NCBI GenBank assembly: GCA_036345935.2
Contig: JADWOT020000006.1
Span: 16,342,519 to 16,406,518 of the forward strand
DNA length: 64,000 nt
Source of the DNA: Taenia hydatigena
Lineage: Eukaryota; Platyhelminthes; Cestoda; Cyclophyllidea; Taeniidae
Direction of reading: 5' to 3'
The position numbers were made by a program, and so were the translations under genes. The notes beneath the pieces were generated by a model. The model saw only the letters and a program-made list of their open reading frames with translations, was not told the origin of the DNA and searched no databases. Positions within the stretch are counted from its first letter, which is position 1; each line of letters begins with the position of its first letter. Below, one piece after another: positions 1 through 11,675 of this stretch.

Positions 1-193
1 TTTTTGAAAGATCCGCTTCCCATTAGTCAGTCCCAGTTCCTCATCAGCCTGTTCGAAAAGCGCGGACAGGTTTCCCTTATTTGCCTTGGAACTGTTATCA
101 CACTCATCACTGTCGCCAACTGACGAAAGAAATCGAACTTGCCGAATTGCTGGAACCCGAATACGGTTACTGCGCCACAGAATATATTTCAGG
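1..193 (-). CDS. Partial internal exon of an unrecognised protein
   Basis: On the minus strand an open frame runs from a good splice acceptor (pyrimidine-rich tract ending TTCTTAG, intron side from 194) to the window edge. It encodes about 64 residues beginning LKYILWRSNRIR, then VRFLSSVGDSDECDNSS and ending near ELGLTNGKRIFQK. The composition (acidic/serine patch followed by an amphipathic LFEQADEEL stretch) looks like real coding sequence. I do not recognise the family. The exon continues beyond the window, so neither its end nor the rest of the gene can be seen. A chance open frame cannot be excluded. Confidence 0.45.
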
Positions 194-1407
194 CTAAGAA
201 GCAATATAACATTAACCACTTAAAGGATTCAAAGCATCGCATTACCGGAAATGCACGAAGCCGTGACGCAAAGAAACCTGAAAATGGATAGACCTAAAGC
301 ACCCCAGTATTACATGGTGGTGCAGCCAAAACATTAATATATTTGCACTTGCAAGATGAAGGTTTAATAAGGCGCCCATCGATTTTCAAGCTCACGCACA
401 AACTGTTAGTATCTTGCGCTAAATCCGCAGCGAAAATGCATCAAAGAACTACATATAGCACAGTAATTTAACCGTCAATTCAGAAGCCCGTTGCAGAAAT
501 AGTGACGAAAGATTTACCGAGGAAATAAGGGCACATTCAAAACGACTGTCAATAAGTGACGAGGCATGTAGAGATAGCTTAGTGAAAGCCCAAATATCGA
601 CAATTCATGACGACGAGCAAAAGCACAACAGGATAGCAGCAGAAGGCAGCCAATATTTTTGCAAAAAGAGAATAACAGAAAAGTTACTTAGACGTGAATT
701 CAATTGTGGACAGCATGAGCTCGAAAACCATTCATAGCGTAACGCAATAAAAAAACGTGGCAACTAGTTCCATAGTATTCAATTACAGATACCCGTCCCA
801 CGAACCAAGACGCGCACGTGTTCCAACGAGAGTCCGTAATTGGGCCACCATGAGACAAATAAAACAAAGACTAAGAAGGAAAATGGATTCGGAATTTGGA
901 GCTAGGTTTCTGCCATGTCGAATCAAAACCAATTAAGTCGCTTATCTTTGGGAAGTAAGCATTTTCAAATTTTTTGCTCGTCGTTTTTGCGAAGAAAATT
1001 AATCGTTAAGTAAGTGCAGCGCATCATGTACTACAGAACGCAAATGGAAAATTACATTAAAAGTGCAATCGCGAAAGGAAGCTGCTGATAGTCAAAATAA
1101 ACTTTGCTTTCTAATTATGTTCGCTAAGTGTAGGCCTCAAGCTTTCGTAAACAACCGTTGCACTTGAAGTCCAATTGCTGTAATCTAGTTTTAAAGTTTT
1201 TTTGGTCATAAATTTATAAGCTAGAAGTAAAACTGATTTTTTTTAATAAGTTTTTACTTTTAATAGTGTTTGATCAATACCGAGCTATTTGTTCCGAATA
1301 TATTTTGTCTATGGGCTGATAGCATTGCGTTAATCCCCATATTCATAAAATTTTTGTGATATATCGGCAACTTCACTATTTGCCAGCGCCAATGATGAAA
1401 TTTAGTA
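194..1407. other. Non-coding interval
   Basis: AT-rich sequence between the partial left-edge gene and the CNNM start codon. It must hold the 5' region of CNNM and an intron of the left-edge gene. I see no coding exon, RNA gene or repeat in it. Confidence 0.6.
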
Positions 1408-4400
1408 ATGCGCGAAAACATATGTGCATTCCTGTTTTTGATAAATCTTATCAGTTCTCAGCCACCTCAGCTCGTTTCTTACTCTGCTGTGCCCGTCAAA
1501 GAAGTAACGCAGGATAGACTTATATTACCGCAACATGAGTTGATCACTTTTTACCTCTTTGGTGATAATTTGTTGAAGGTTGATAAAATTGCATTTGCGT
1601 TTAAAGGCGGAACCAAAGGGGCTTATTGCGAAGATGACAAGTACGACCTACTGCTCGATTTTGAGAACGTAGACGACCGGTCCATTAAAGCTTATTGCCC
1701 ACGGAATCATTCCTTTTATAATGGCGAAATTTTCTTTTGCTTTAAACATGGTAATGGGAACGGGACAGCGGTGTGGACTCATCAGCCAACTATTCACCCA
1801 TATTTTTTTGTTTTCTCCACGTTTTTTATATGTCTTTTGGGACCGCTGCCGTGGGTTTTACTCGTGTTTCTTCTTTGTTGTTCAGCATTATTTAGTGGTC
1901 TCAATCTAGGAATTATGACCCTCGATGTCATGTTCCTAGAAATACTAATAGAGGCTGGAACTGAAAATGAAAAGAAAATGGCCACAGCAGTACTTCCGGT
2001 GCGTCGGCATGGAAATCTAATTATCTGCAGTTTGACTTTGGCGAACGTAATTGTTAATGTAATCATTTCAATGCTCTCCGATAAACTTATTGGTGGGACA
2101 GCATTGGCCATCTTTTTCGCGTCGGCAGGAATATTACTTTTCGGGGAAATCTTGCCCCAGGCTGCTTGTAATCGGTTTAGCCTAATTATTTCCTATCATA
2201 CCATATTTTTCACGAAACTGATAATACTTCTTACCTTTCCCATTGGTTTTCCGATCAGTTTGGTGCTGAATAAACTACTAGGTGAGGACATGGGTAGAAC
2301 CATGAATAAATCCAAATTGGCGGAACTGATTAAACAACATGTAATTGTTGTTAAATGTAGTAATTTTTCAGGAACATTTGGGCTTTGTTCACAAGGATGA
2401 GCTAAACATAATAACAGGCGCCTTAAGCATGGATCAGCATAAGGCAAAGAGTATTATGACACCTATCGGTAATGTCTACATGCTGCCCTACAATGCATTA
2501 TTGGATTATGAAACCACAAACGACATAATCTCTCATGGATTTACGCGGATCCCAATTTATAAGGACGATAGGAGAAACATCACTTCTGTGCTAAATGTCA
2601 AGGACCTTGCCTTTGTGGATCCGAAGGAAAAACTCTCAGTATCGACTATCTGCAACTTTTACAATCGTCCATTTATATATGCTGGAGCAAGCACGACTTT
2701 AAAGGCCCTTTTTGACATGTTTCGCAAAGGTAGTTGGCTTTACATGCTTAATTGATTGCTTCTTTTTAAATCATATAAGAAAATGTACTCTGTATAAATG
2801 AAACATAGCGTGCAGCATGAGCATTGAGGGTGGGTTTGAGAAAGTAAATGCTTCCAACATGTTCACTTTTTATCAAACTGTCACGATTTTAGAAACAGAG
2901 CCATTTAGAAAACTTATCGATTCACTATTATTTCTGAATTTTTCGATGTTTTTATCGAAACGCCTTGCTAGGTTCCATGTTATCCAGCATTCCGAATAAC
3001 TTATGGTTCGCCGTTCCCTCACAGAATCCACCCACTTCGCCGTTGTTTACGAGGAGGAGGGATCCGAGCATCAAACGGTGGTGGGGATCGTGACAATGGA
3101 GGATGTGATCGAGGAGATCCTTCAAGAGGAAATATTTGACGAAACTGACATTATAAGTAAGGTTTTTCTGCAAAATTGCGTACAAAACATTCCGTATTAT
3201 ATCTGTTTCACATAACCTGTCAAGCGTGACGGAGGAAGCGGTGTCTGAGGCTGAGGAAGGGACATTCTTTGTGGAGAGGAGTGGACGGTATAAAGCCAGA
3301 ATGTATCCTAATACCTCTGGCTAAATTTAAAGATGTATCGCCTTCTGCAATTTTTCTTAACTAAAGTTGTGAATAAGTGGGAAAACACCTTGTTCAAATT
3401 AGTGCCATTCTAGACAATTAAAATATTATGTAATTATTATTAAACCTGGTAGTAAGGTAAATTGTCGCATTATGAGGCGCGAATACTGCCACACTACCCT
3501 ACTGGGGGTTATGATTATTACCAGATTTGCTTGCCCACTATTGCTACTCTGTGCATTTCAGACGACACTGCATCGCGTAAAAGGCGCAATCCTCGGTCTC
3601 ACACAACGGACCTGTGGCCATTTTTCAACCATCAGAGTGATGGCAAGATATCACCCCAACTTAAGATCGCCGCTCTACGCTATTTAGTTGCGAGTAGGCT
3701 TTACTCGATCATGTATTAACTGGACATATTTACCACATCAAATGCAGCAATTCGAATGCCTCTGTCCATAATTACTTTATCTACACCGTTTTTTTCTGAT
3801 TTTAGATACAACATATTTCGCGCCTAATTACGTTCACACCACTGTTCTTCAGGGTTTCTTAAACACCTCATTCGCCGTACAGCACGATTACAAGTAGGCA
3901 CAAAAATATCTGTGCTTGAACACCTTATTTCCACACGCATTCTTGCGTGTCTTTAGCGGTAAAAGCCAAATGCCATCTTAACAGTTTCAGTTCTAAAACT
4001 CTACCTCTGCGCTTTTACGACATTCATCAGTAGTGATACTTTACTAATGGGGTGCTTAAGATAATGGTCCTAGTAGTGCTTTATTATAGAGTTGAAACGA
4101 ATTCCCCACCATGCATAAATTACTTGCACTTAAGGGTTAACACTGCATAAGTGCATTTTGTTCGTGTTTTGAATTTCCCAGTCATTTGGTCGCCGAGACT
4201 AATACCATCTACAGAACACATGTGCCGAGCGCCGTGGCTATCTTCGTTCTTCAAGGCACACTGCAAGTCAGTGTTCACGATGATCACCTACAATTCGAAG
4301 CCGGCGCCTTCATGATGTTTGGTGACGATCTCTTCGCCAGTAAGCTGCCCTTCTCCATCCCAAATAAGTGAACTTAAGGTCCCTTACTTATAAGGCCAAC

Positions 4401-5801
4401 CTAAATCATGTGATAACGCACATCCTCATTTTAGTGATCACTATGCTCTCCCCTGCATTGTTGAAGTTCTAGGTACCACATGGCTTAGCTATTCTTCGGT
4501 GAATAGCTGAGGTATTCAATGCAGAGCTCTTGACCGCCAGACTTTTCTTTTGGAAGCCTATGAGAAATGTTGTTATTTGGCCAGTATCTGAGATTCGCTC
4601 TGTGTCCATTGCTGTTGCATACATCAATCGAGCAAATTGTGACGGATTTCTACTCCAGACGGTCAATGTTCCACTTTTTTAATTTATTAACACCAACGTG
4701 TTGACTCAAGGCAATGATAAAGTGGACGACGCAATGGTGGTGTCTAGCCGCGTCCGCTTCATTCCGCCTCTCCAAGTGAAGATGGACGCCATCATGAGCA
4801 CTTACACACAAGTTGGACTTTGTCTGCAATGAATTAAGTTCGCTTAACAATTTCTTCCACCTCACGGTCAAGCGCTCATGTGTCTTGATCCTTCAGACGT
4901 CAACGAGCGATTTCCTCAATTCAGCGGAGAGTGGAACTTGGAGAAAATCCTCCAAGACCTTGGCGATAAGACCTACTTCGAGCCGGACTACACTGTGAAA
5001 ATGGTTACTGACCTGCGATGTCTCGAGTGTACAGCTGAAGCGTACATTGTACTGCGGTACTTAACTCAGGAATTGGAAAAATGTACGTATTCGGAACACT
5101 ACCGTCCAAAATGTGTTCTGGTCATTGGGTATGAAAAGACGGCTTGTCATTCCCTAAAGGGATCCAAACATGAACCTGGAACAGCAAACTATAACTAGCT
5201 GAAGTCCACCTGTTTATGCGCTAAGAGTTGGCTTTTTAAAGTGATACCCGAAATCGCATCGTAAAAACTGGCATAAACAATGTACCTAACTTCCAAAACT
5301 AAAACAAGTAGAGTCATTCTTCAAGATTACGCCCAGTGGAAGCATCCTAGTAGCAGGATCGATGAAATATCGCCTTAACCGCCGTTAAAATAATAACAGG
5401 ACGCACCGTTCCTTACAGGCAATCTGAGCGACCAAAATCAGAAACAGATTGTGGAACTATTTCAGCGCTTCTGGAAAGTGCGCAAGTATCGAGGCCTGAA
5501 GCTGACCTGCGATAATACGGGAGTCCGTATTTTGGAGCATCTGCAAACAGGGGAGGAAGTGGACACGGAGCATTCGCACGAAAGGGCTTTCTCAAATCCC
5601 TCCACGCCACCACCGCCGGAGGCAACCCTACAGACCACCCATGATTCAGAAGCAGCAGAACGCCACTCCGACGGTATAGCCAGGCTCCAACGTCGCGATA
5701 GGCGCAATCTCACAAGAACTAGCAATTGGAGACTGACAAGTAGTCGCCGAGATTTCAAGCATGGTACCTTGAACTGGGGAAGAAAGAGCCGCCACAGCTA
5801 A
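1408..5801 (+). CDS. CNNM: CNNM-family (cyclin M / ancient conserved domain) metal transport mediator
   Basis: Membrane protein of the CNNM family, which handles Mg2+ or other divalent cations at the plasma membrane. I read eight exons that join in phase: 1408-2340, 2372-2729, 3025-3156, 3562-3693, 3806-3893, 4182-4339, 4897-5082 and 5419-5801 (790 codons with stop). Order: signal peptide (residues 1-18); extracellular domain; DUF21 transmembrane block from about residue 132 with the family motif FSGLNLGIMTLD, then VRRHGNLIICSL and FGEILPQA; CBS pair (about 313-470) with IMTP, ISHGFTRIP, VKDLAFVDP, GIVTMEDVIEEI and DETDI; cyclic-nucleotide-binding-like domain (about 505-600) with FVLQGTLQV and FEAGAFMMFG; a PDYTV segment and a basic tail. 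Introns 1 and 4 are short (31 and 112 bp). The 557-bp intron 4340-4896 could hide an extra exon near 4711-4787. The start is the first ATG of the signal-peptide ORF. Complete, no disabling lesion. Confidence 0.88.
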
Positions 5802-6069
5802 AGTAATGCACAGACAAGCGCGCGTTCCGAATGAACACTAAGATTTTATGCGTAGAATGGTTGTTTCTTTGAGAAAAAGGGGGAAAGGAGAGGAATCATC
5901 TTGATTCAACACGAGAAGCGCCGTGAACAAATATCTATGCTAGCAACGCATCTGTGACGTTAGTGATTTAAGTGTAAACATGAGTGTAAGAAGAGAAGGA
6001 ATCGCAGAGAGCGATTAAGAATAATTCATCGTAGACACGATTAAAACATACATTTTTCTGTTAATAACT

Positions 6070-6802
6070 TTAGCGTTTCTCGATGGTGCGAAGTTGACTT
6101 CTCTTCAATTTCTTCAGCTTCATTATATTTTTAATCTAAAAGTAGAATGAATGCTTGAAAATTCAATGAACTGATTAATTTATTTTATGACCGACAAAGA
6201 ATCAAACCAGATGAATCAAATCAATCGCATGATTTAAATATTACTGGGGCTCTTATTAAAAATATTATGAAGTCTCGGGGCTTCCCTCCGTTAATTCAAT
6301 CAACCTCAATAATGTGCCTTAATGCACAACGTTGTGCTTACAGGAACAACAATTTCAGCCCGTCGTTCGTTTTCTAGACGTCGACGCTTCCGCTCCTCCG
6401 TGGCCAGTCGCCGTGCCTTCTTGGCACACGCACGCGCCTCTCGACGGTTCGCCTCATCCAAGCAACGCTGTTTGCGCTCCTCCTTGAGAAGCATTTTCTG
6501 TTTCCATGTTGTTCGTAGTCCCGCGTCCTTACGTATGGATGAGAACCTATTGACGAAATGAGTGGTTATCAAAGTAAAAGACAACCACTAGCACATGCTG
6601 AATGTATTTAAATAGCAGAATAATAGAGCAAGAACCCCGCGTTAAGAAATTGTGACTCCCAAAACAATATTTCCGGACTAGAAGGACTAAACGATTTTAA
6701 AAATGCGAAGCAAAATATGGTGCCAACCAACCGTTGTCTTCGGACCACTTTCCAGACCCGACCGGACTTAGGTTTACCACGAATTGCGCCGGCCTTAGTC
6801 AT
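6070..6802 (-). CDS. CCDC86: CCDC86/Cgr1-family nucleolar rRNA-processing protein (minimal form)
   Basis: Three phase-compatible exons on the minus strand: 6802-6732, 6546-6342 and 6135-6070, giving 113 residues. It carries the signature of the CCDC86 (cyclon)/yeast Cgr1 family: KPKSGRVWK, then FSSIRKDAGLRTTWKQKM, a Lys/Arg/Glu-rich coiled-coil ending RRLENERRAEIV, and a C-terminal MKLKKLKRSQLRTIEKR. Cgr1 acts in 60S subunit rRNA processing in the nucleolus; the same role here is inferred from family. Human CCDC86 has a long extra N-terminal half that is absent here, unless another exon precedes: an acceptor-like TGCTGTAG lies just upstream of the ATG at 6802. The gene is convergent with CNNM, stop codons about 270 bp apart. 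Confidence 0.85.
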
Positions 6803-7739
6803 TGGAAATCTACAGCAATGTTTAGGAAAAAAAGGACTTAATGAATTTGATAAAGTACGCGAAACACTTGAATTACAAATATTAGCAAAAAACAGTCGGC
6901 ATAGAACTAGTTATAACACAGGCTAGATAGCCTAGTTACGAAGTAACGCGTGAAGAAACCAAAGGTTTACTTCTCATGTCGGGTACCAAAAGGAAATAAC
7001 ACAAATAATTTTATGTACGAAGTACAAACACTGCAGAGTGGTGAAAAGCGTGTCCAAAAGGATAGTCGATGACAAAAATTCAATAAAAACAATTTGAGAG
7101 CAAAGTTAAATAGTCCATTACAGAAGAAGCGAAGCAGAATCTCGACAAATCACAACCCACCTACCTAACTAGCAACCATGCGAGCAGGTGGCCTAAAGGT
7201 GCGCGTTTTGAGTAGGAAGATAAACGAACATTACATGATGTGCGCCGGAAATGCTAATTTTTAAGATAGTGAACACTTAAAAATATACTTTAAAAACATT
7301 GCTTATTTAACGGCAACCAGAAATCATCCACTGCGAACATTTAGCTTGCTATTGTAAATTTACATCCTGATATCTTTAACAGACTCCATCTCAACTTTGT
7401 CAAACTCGTAACAATCATATGATTCTTCCACTGTTTTGTTATCGTATTCGGACTTCAATTCGTATAGTTCTAGCGCTCTCTGAAGGCTTCAGATCCGCAA
7501 TCATCTATGAAGAACCTTGAGGAAGTCCCCAAAATTGATTAAACTCACGATTATCTCTCTTAGCAACAATTCACCAAAGACTACAAAGTGAATGCCCTAG
7601 TTGTAATGAAAACCCTTCTTAGGCACATTAGAGTTATGCTCAAATGAAGGCTAAAGAGATTCAGGCTATGATGTTCCCCATTCAAGGCGTCGTAAAAAAT
7701 TTTGAGGATTAAAGTCGAGTGTGGAAGAATCACTTGTGT

Positions 7740-7878
7740 TGCTTTACTTGTTTGAAGTACCGGTTTTTGGTCAGGGTCGCAGTAGTGGCCACATTACCCC
7801 ACCCGCGTGGGCTGTCTCTGTTGAATGTATGCATTAGGCTCTAGTATTTTGCCTTCGAGGGAGCTTCGAAACGCCACA
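7740..7878 (+). mobile_element. Degraded solo LTR of the TRIM family
   Basis: Matches the plus orientation of the repeat seen at 34252 and 58453: it starts near CTTTACTTGTTTGAAGTACCGG, contains GGTCAGGGTCGCAG and GTGGCCACATTACCC, and ends TTGCCTTCGAGGGAGCTTCGAAACGCCACA. It is shorter than the roughly 190-bp full LTR, with internal deletion. No partner LTR is adjacent. Confidence 0.7.
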
Positions 7879-10064
7879 TTACTTATCGCTTACCTGTACA
7901 TTTGTTGTGAATAGGTAGATCACCATCGGTGGTTTCTGCGCAGTCATCTAAATCGATAATCGGAGGTGAGTCCCGCCACATTTTAATATTTGACAGCTTG
8001 AAATCATGTTAGGATGTATGCATTCGACGTTTACTTCGAGCGCTTTATAACTCAGCAAATGTATTTTAGCACAGCGCACGGAATAATAAGCGCTGTACAA
8101 TGTGTTTTAGCGTTCAAAATCCTGGGATAATGCTGCCTCCCCTACCTGAGAAAACTTTTTTTGCGAAGTCTTGCTCTACAGCTTTTTGTATAAACTCATT
8201 TGCTTTTTACATCAACACTAATTATGTTTGACCTATTCCATACTTTGACAAAAATAGAATTCATTTAAACTAAATATCGAAATAATCCGTAAGTCATCCA
8301 GCTGAAAGAAACATCAAACTACCGCATTTGCTTTTACAATACCCACTGAGTTGTTGCCAGCTCCATGAACTTTTGGTCTTGATGTGGCTGTTCCTTCCAC
8401 CGATGGCTAAATGATTCTGAAACAGCAACCAAATTTTAGGGTAAATAGAAATGTTTTCTCAGCTTAGTATCATGCATAATTCGATTTAAGGCTTCTCATA
8501 GAGTGAAGGATAGAGCATCATTGAGCTTATATCTTGGAGTGCGTTTCAAGTTATATCGATGACAAATTTTTTTTGTGAATTTTTAGTTGCAAACATCACA
8601 TCGATGGTTTCTTAGGTGGAAAACGGCACTATCCGAACCCTTTTTGTTCCCTTTGTCCTCCGTTTTTCCTTTTTGGATGAAATCACGTGGTTCGATCCCA
8701 GGGTTACTTTACGACTCCACCTCAATGTATCCACCTAAGTGTCAGTTCGGAAACCACCGATGGCTTGTAGGACCAAGTCCAGTGAACTCGTGTGTAAAGA
8801 AATTTCTCACTATCAAATCATTCTTTAGGCACTCAAATTAGTTCTTCCTCTGCTTTTGAGACCAGGAGCCCTAATGGCAAGCTTAAGGGAACATTTCCTG
8901 CGTTTGTGGCATGTTTAGGCCAATTCATTTTGACAGCTGCACTTACAAGACGATAGATTAATTAAGTGCAATCTTGCTTAATGTAACCCTGCACTGACGC
9001 GTTCACACTCGGGCTCGTAACGTTGTAATGCCTCTCCTGCATCACATCTCGCTCTGTGCTTATTTTCTCCTCCTCTGCCTACATACCCTTGAAATTAGTA
9101 GATCAGCTTGACGATGGCATGTTTATCGTGTGGCAATAAATAGAAAAGTGAAGGCAGCACGGTTTAATCGTGTCTGCGGTTCGTTTCCCCTCGGAAGCGA
9201 GTGGCGTCCGATTTGTCACGAGGTTCGGACTTTCTGTCCGCCTCTTGCCTGGGATGTGCAATCAGGCAAATAGGTATCACTATAAAAGACCAGATTTATG
9301 CCTCAAATTCGTTAAACAATCATTCCATTGGCCATCCTCTTCTGAGATTTCGTTAAGTAAAGAGTTAGCTCTGAATGACAAAAGGAGTCAATGCTGCTTC
9401 CCAACACTGCATCTCGATTCCTGCTTTTAAGTAAGAAACATGAGCACCCAAGCATTGGCTAATAAGTAGCACTCCAAGGAGAAGCCATGACGCTCGAGTA
9501 GATGGACTTGGATCTACTAGTATGGCCCGAAGGCTTGGCCTCCCAGAGAAAATAAATTTGCGGGGTCCGTTACCAAAAATTCGGGGGTTCAACTAGTAAT
9601 TATTGTATCATAGACGCGTCAATTTCCCGCTTCAGCAAACGCAACGTAATCTGTGGTGCTAGAGAAATATCCACCAGCCATCTGCGCCGGTCATTGAATT
9701 TGTGCGCAGCTGAGTAGTTATTCCAACGCAATCTCACTGATACCTCTTGGGTCTGGAATTTCGTCTTATTTGGGAACTTTATTGAGGGATGGGAGAATGT
9801 GCTGGCTTAATTGCAGAGTAACATAGCAAGGGCTGAGTTAAACGTCTATTTCTCCTCTTCACTTTGTTCTCACTTCGGTGCTGCGCAGTTATACCTATTT
9901 CGGTTCATCCGCCTAGTATAGGGTTGACGGTTGTGTCGCGTCTGCTTCTATTTGACGCCCTTATACCATATGGTAAGCGGCTCTGTAACAAAACTTTTCC
10001 AGATGGTTCACGGCCATTGTTACTTCGGTTATTGATGGCTTACTTGCGAATCCTGCGACCGGTG

Positions 10065-10320
10065 TAGTTGCCGAAGGCAGACGCCATTTCCATCCCCCCA
10101 TTTAGGAGTTGCCACTGATTCTCCCAACCATAGCATCTGTACTTTTTCCGTCTCGCCTAGGTTTATTACTCTGCTGCCGCCAATGCAACACCTCAAGACT
10201 TCCCTGAAGACGAGAGAAGACCTAATACTTGGGCAGAATATGTATTGCCGAAGTGAGAAGGAGCTTGGGACTACTGGCATGGTCCGAAGGCCAGCTCGCC
10301 CGACCGAGACCCTAGGTGGC
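10065..10320 (-). mobile_element. TRIM fragment: 5' internal end plus 5' LTR
   Basis: Aligns by eye with 46235-46500: GCAGACGCCATTTCCAT, CATCTGTACTTTTTCCG, then the primer-binding-site-like CTGCCGCCAA (plus-strand view) and an LTR beginning TGCAACACCTCAAGACTT and containing CTACTGGCATGGTCCGAAGGCC. The PBS-like site adjoins the LTR, so the element points to the minus strand. The LTR end and the rest of the internal region are missing. Confidence 0.65.
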
Positions 10321-11062
10321 GCGTTATTGAGCGAACTATTAGAGTAGTACAGCCATATCTTCATTTAATGTTTTGTAATTCAGATGCATCCAAGTCGGGG
10401 TACTTCTTCTCCTTGAATAAATTTAATTCTAGTAGGGCTTTTACTGCATGGATTTTAAATGCCAATTTTGTGATAATGGACTTGTCTTTTGACGTAATGC
10501 ATCGCATGGTAGGAGGGTCGGTTTGGTGCAACCCACGTGATCAAGACCATGTCACTCAGATCTCAGATTCTCGTGGAGTGTACTTTAAGGCTTGCGTTTG
10601 CAGGGCTACAAGTAGTCAACTCGTTTCCGTCGCCTTGACAGCTTACACTGGTAGGAGTCGCAGGCGTGCGCTGTGACGCTATGAATGCTTTCCAGTGAAG
10701 AAGTTCATTGAAACCGGATAGGTAACTGGTACACGTTAGAGGTTCACTTTAATGGCGCTTTCTACACATTCCACAAATCCTCCCCATTTTTCTCTAACCG
10801 AAAACAGTATGGTTGCCTGTTAAAACGTAACGATGTAGCTATTCCCTGTCTGCAGTGCACACAAAAGGCATGCTAGCCATATGAGGCTTTGATGTTTCTC
10901 TTTCAACGGGGCAGGATTGCAGTGATAAAGGCAATTATGGAGACCCAAATAACAAAGTTACTTGCTAACAGCCTCGAAAGGATACATTTCCTTTATACAT
11001 AGTCCCCTCTTCTGGGGCAGACTGGCTCAAAAACGATGTCCAAATTAGGGCCCTAAATGGAT

Positions 11063-11068
11063 TTTATT
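11063..11068 (-). terminator. AATAAA polyadenylation signal, stress protein gene
   Basis: TTTATT on the plus strand is AATAAA on the minus strand, about 113 nt past the stop of the universal stress protein gene. Its position is consistent with a short 3' UTR. Confidence 0.4.
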
Positions 11069-11180
11069 TCCAATAGTATCACTGGGCGTGTATACATGGG
11101 CTTGCCATTTGAAGTAAGTTTACAAATCAGAGGAATTGGTCATATAACTGGATGAGGTGGGAGTGTGGGACGAGATGCAC

Positions 11181-11675
11181 TCAGGCGCTGGTTGAAGGTT
11201 GATTACTGGCCGCTGGCGGCACCACAAGTACGGGCACGGAAGCGTGCGTGACAAGATGGCGGGAGACGCTACCGAGGCTTGCGCGTCGTACACCACCGAC
11301 GCCACGTGAGCCTACAACAATGAGGTTGGCTTCGCGATCCGACGTCAGGCGCAGTATGGCCTCTGCAACCGAGGCGTCAGCCAGAGTCTCGACCGTGTAG
11401 TTCACATCCGCCTGCTCCGCCAGTTTCCGGAATTTCGCCACCACTGCGCTGGCACTATCGGCATTCGTTGAGGTGTCCTGCACTGGTATGTTAATTAAGT
11501 TATCCAGGGCCATAACAGTAGTACTGTTAGTACGGGTGCGCTGTAGAACGTGCGTGAAGATGATAAAGTCGCTATTGCGATAGTCATATTTAAGGAACCA
11601 ATTAAATGCCCGATGGCAGTTGGAACTGCCATCCACGGGCATGACTATGCGTCTTCCGATTTGGGTGCTGCTCAT
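11181..11675 (-). CDS. Universal stress protein (UspA-type, ATP-binding class)
   Basis: A single uninterrupted exon of 164 residues, the usual size of a one-domain universal stress protein. It opens with the strand-1 motif RRIVMPVDGSSNCHRAFNWF and contains FIIFTHVL, a middle helix KFRKLAEQADVNYTVET, then ANLIVVGSRGVGGVRRASLGSVS. The last part fits the ATP-binding signature G-x2-G-x9-G-[S/T] exactly. It ends in the family strand VPVLVVPP and a short Ser/Pro tail. The fold is an alpha/beta Rossmann-like domain, usually a homodimer in the cytosol. Vertebrates lack these proteins but flatworms often carry several copies. Substrate and exact role are unknown. The ATG at 11673-11675 is the natural start. 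Confidence 0.92.
   Translation of the reverse strand: MSSTQIGRRIVMPVDGSSNCHRAFNWFLKYDYRNSDFIIFTHVLQRTRTNSTTVMALDNLINIPVQDTSTNADSASAVVAKFRKLAEQADVNYTVETLADASVAEAILRLTSDREANLIVVGSRGVGGVRRASLGSVSRHLVTHASVPVLVVPPAASNQPSTSA

Larger units (their letters stand above)
6803..11180. other. Intergenic region with retroelement remnants
   Basis: About 4.4 kb without a recognisable gene. It holds one LTR-like remnant near 7740-7878 and a TRIM fragment near 10065-10320. Another very degraded piece resembling the LTR core (CTACTAGTATGGCCCGAAGG) lies near 9515-9550. The remaining open frames are short and show no family motif. Confidence 0.6.

Noticed and set aside
3217..3324. VTEEAVSEAEEGTFFVERSGRYK frame inside a CNNM intron
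   Set aside because: No donor in the preceding exon has the phase needed to enter this frame, whereas the exon at 3562 joins in phase and matches the family.
8688..8702. GGTTCGATCCC, resembling a tRNA B box
   Set aside because: The flanking bases do not form a T-arm stem and no A box or acceptor stem is found upstream.
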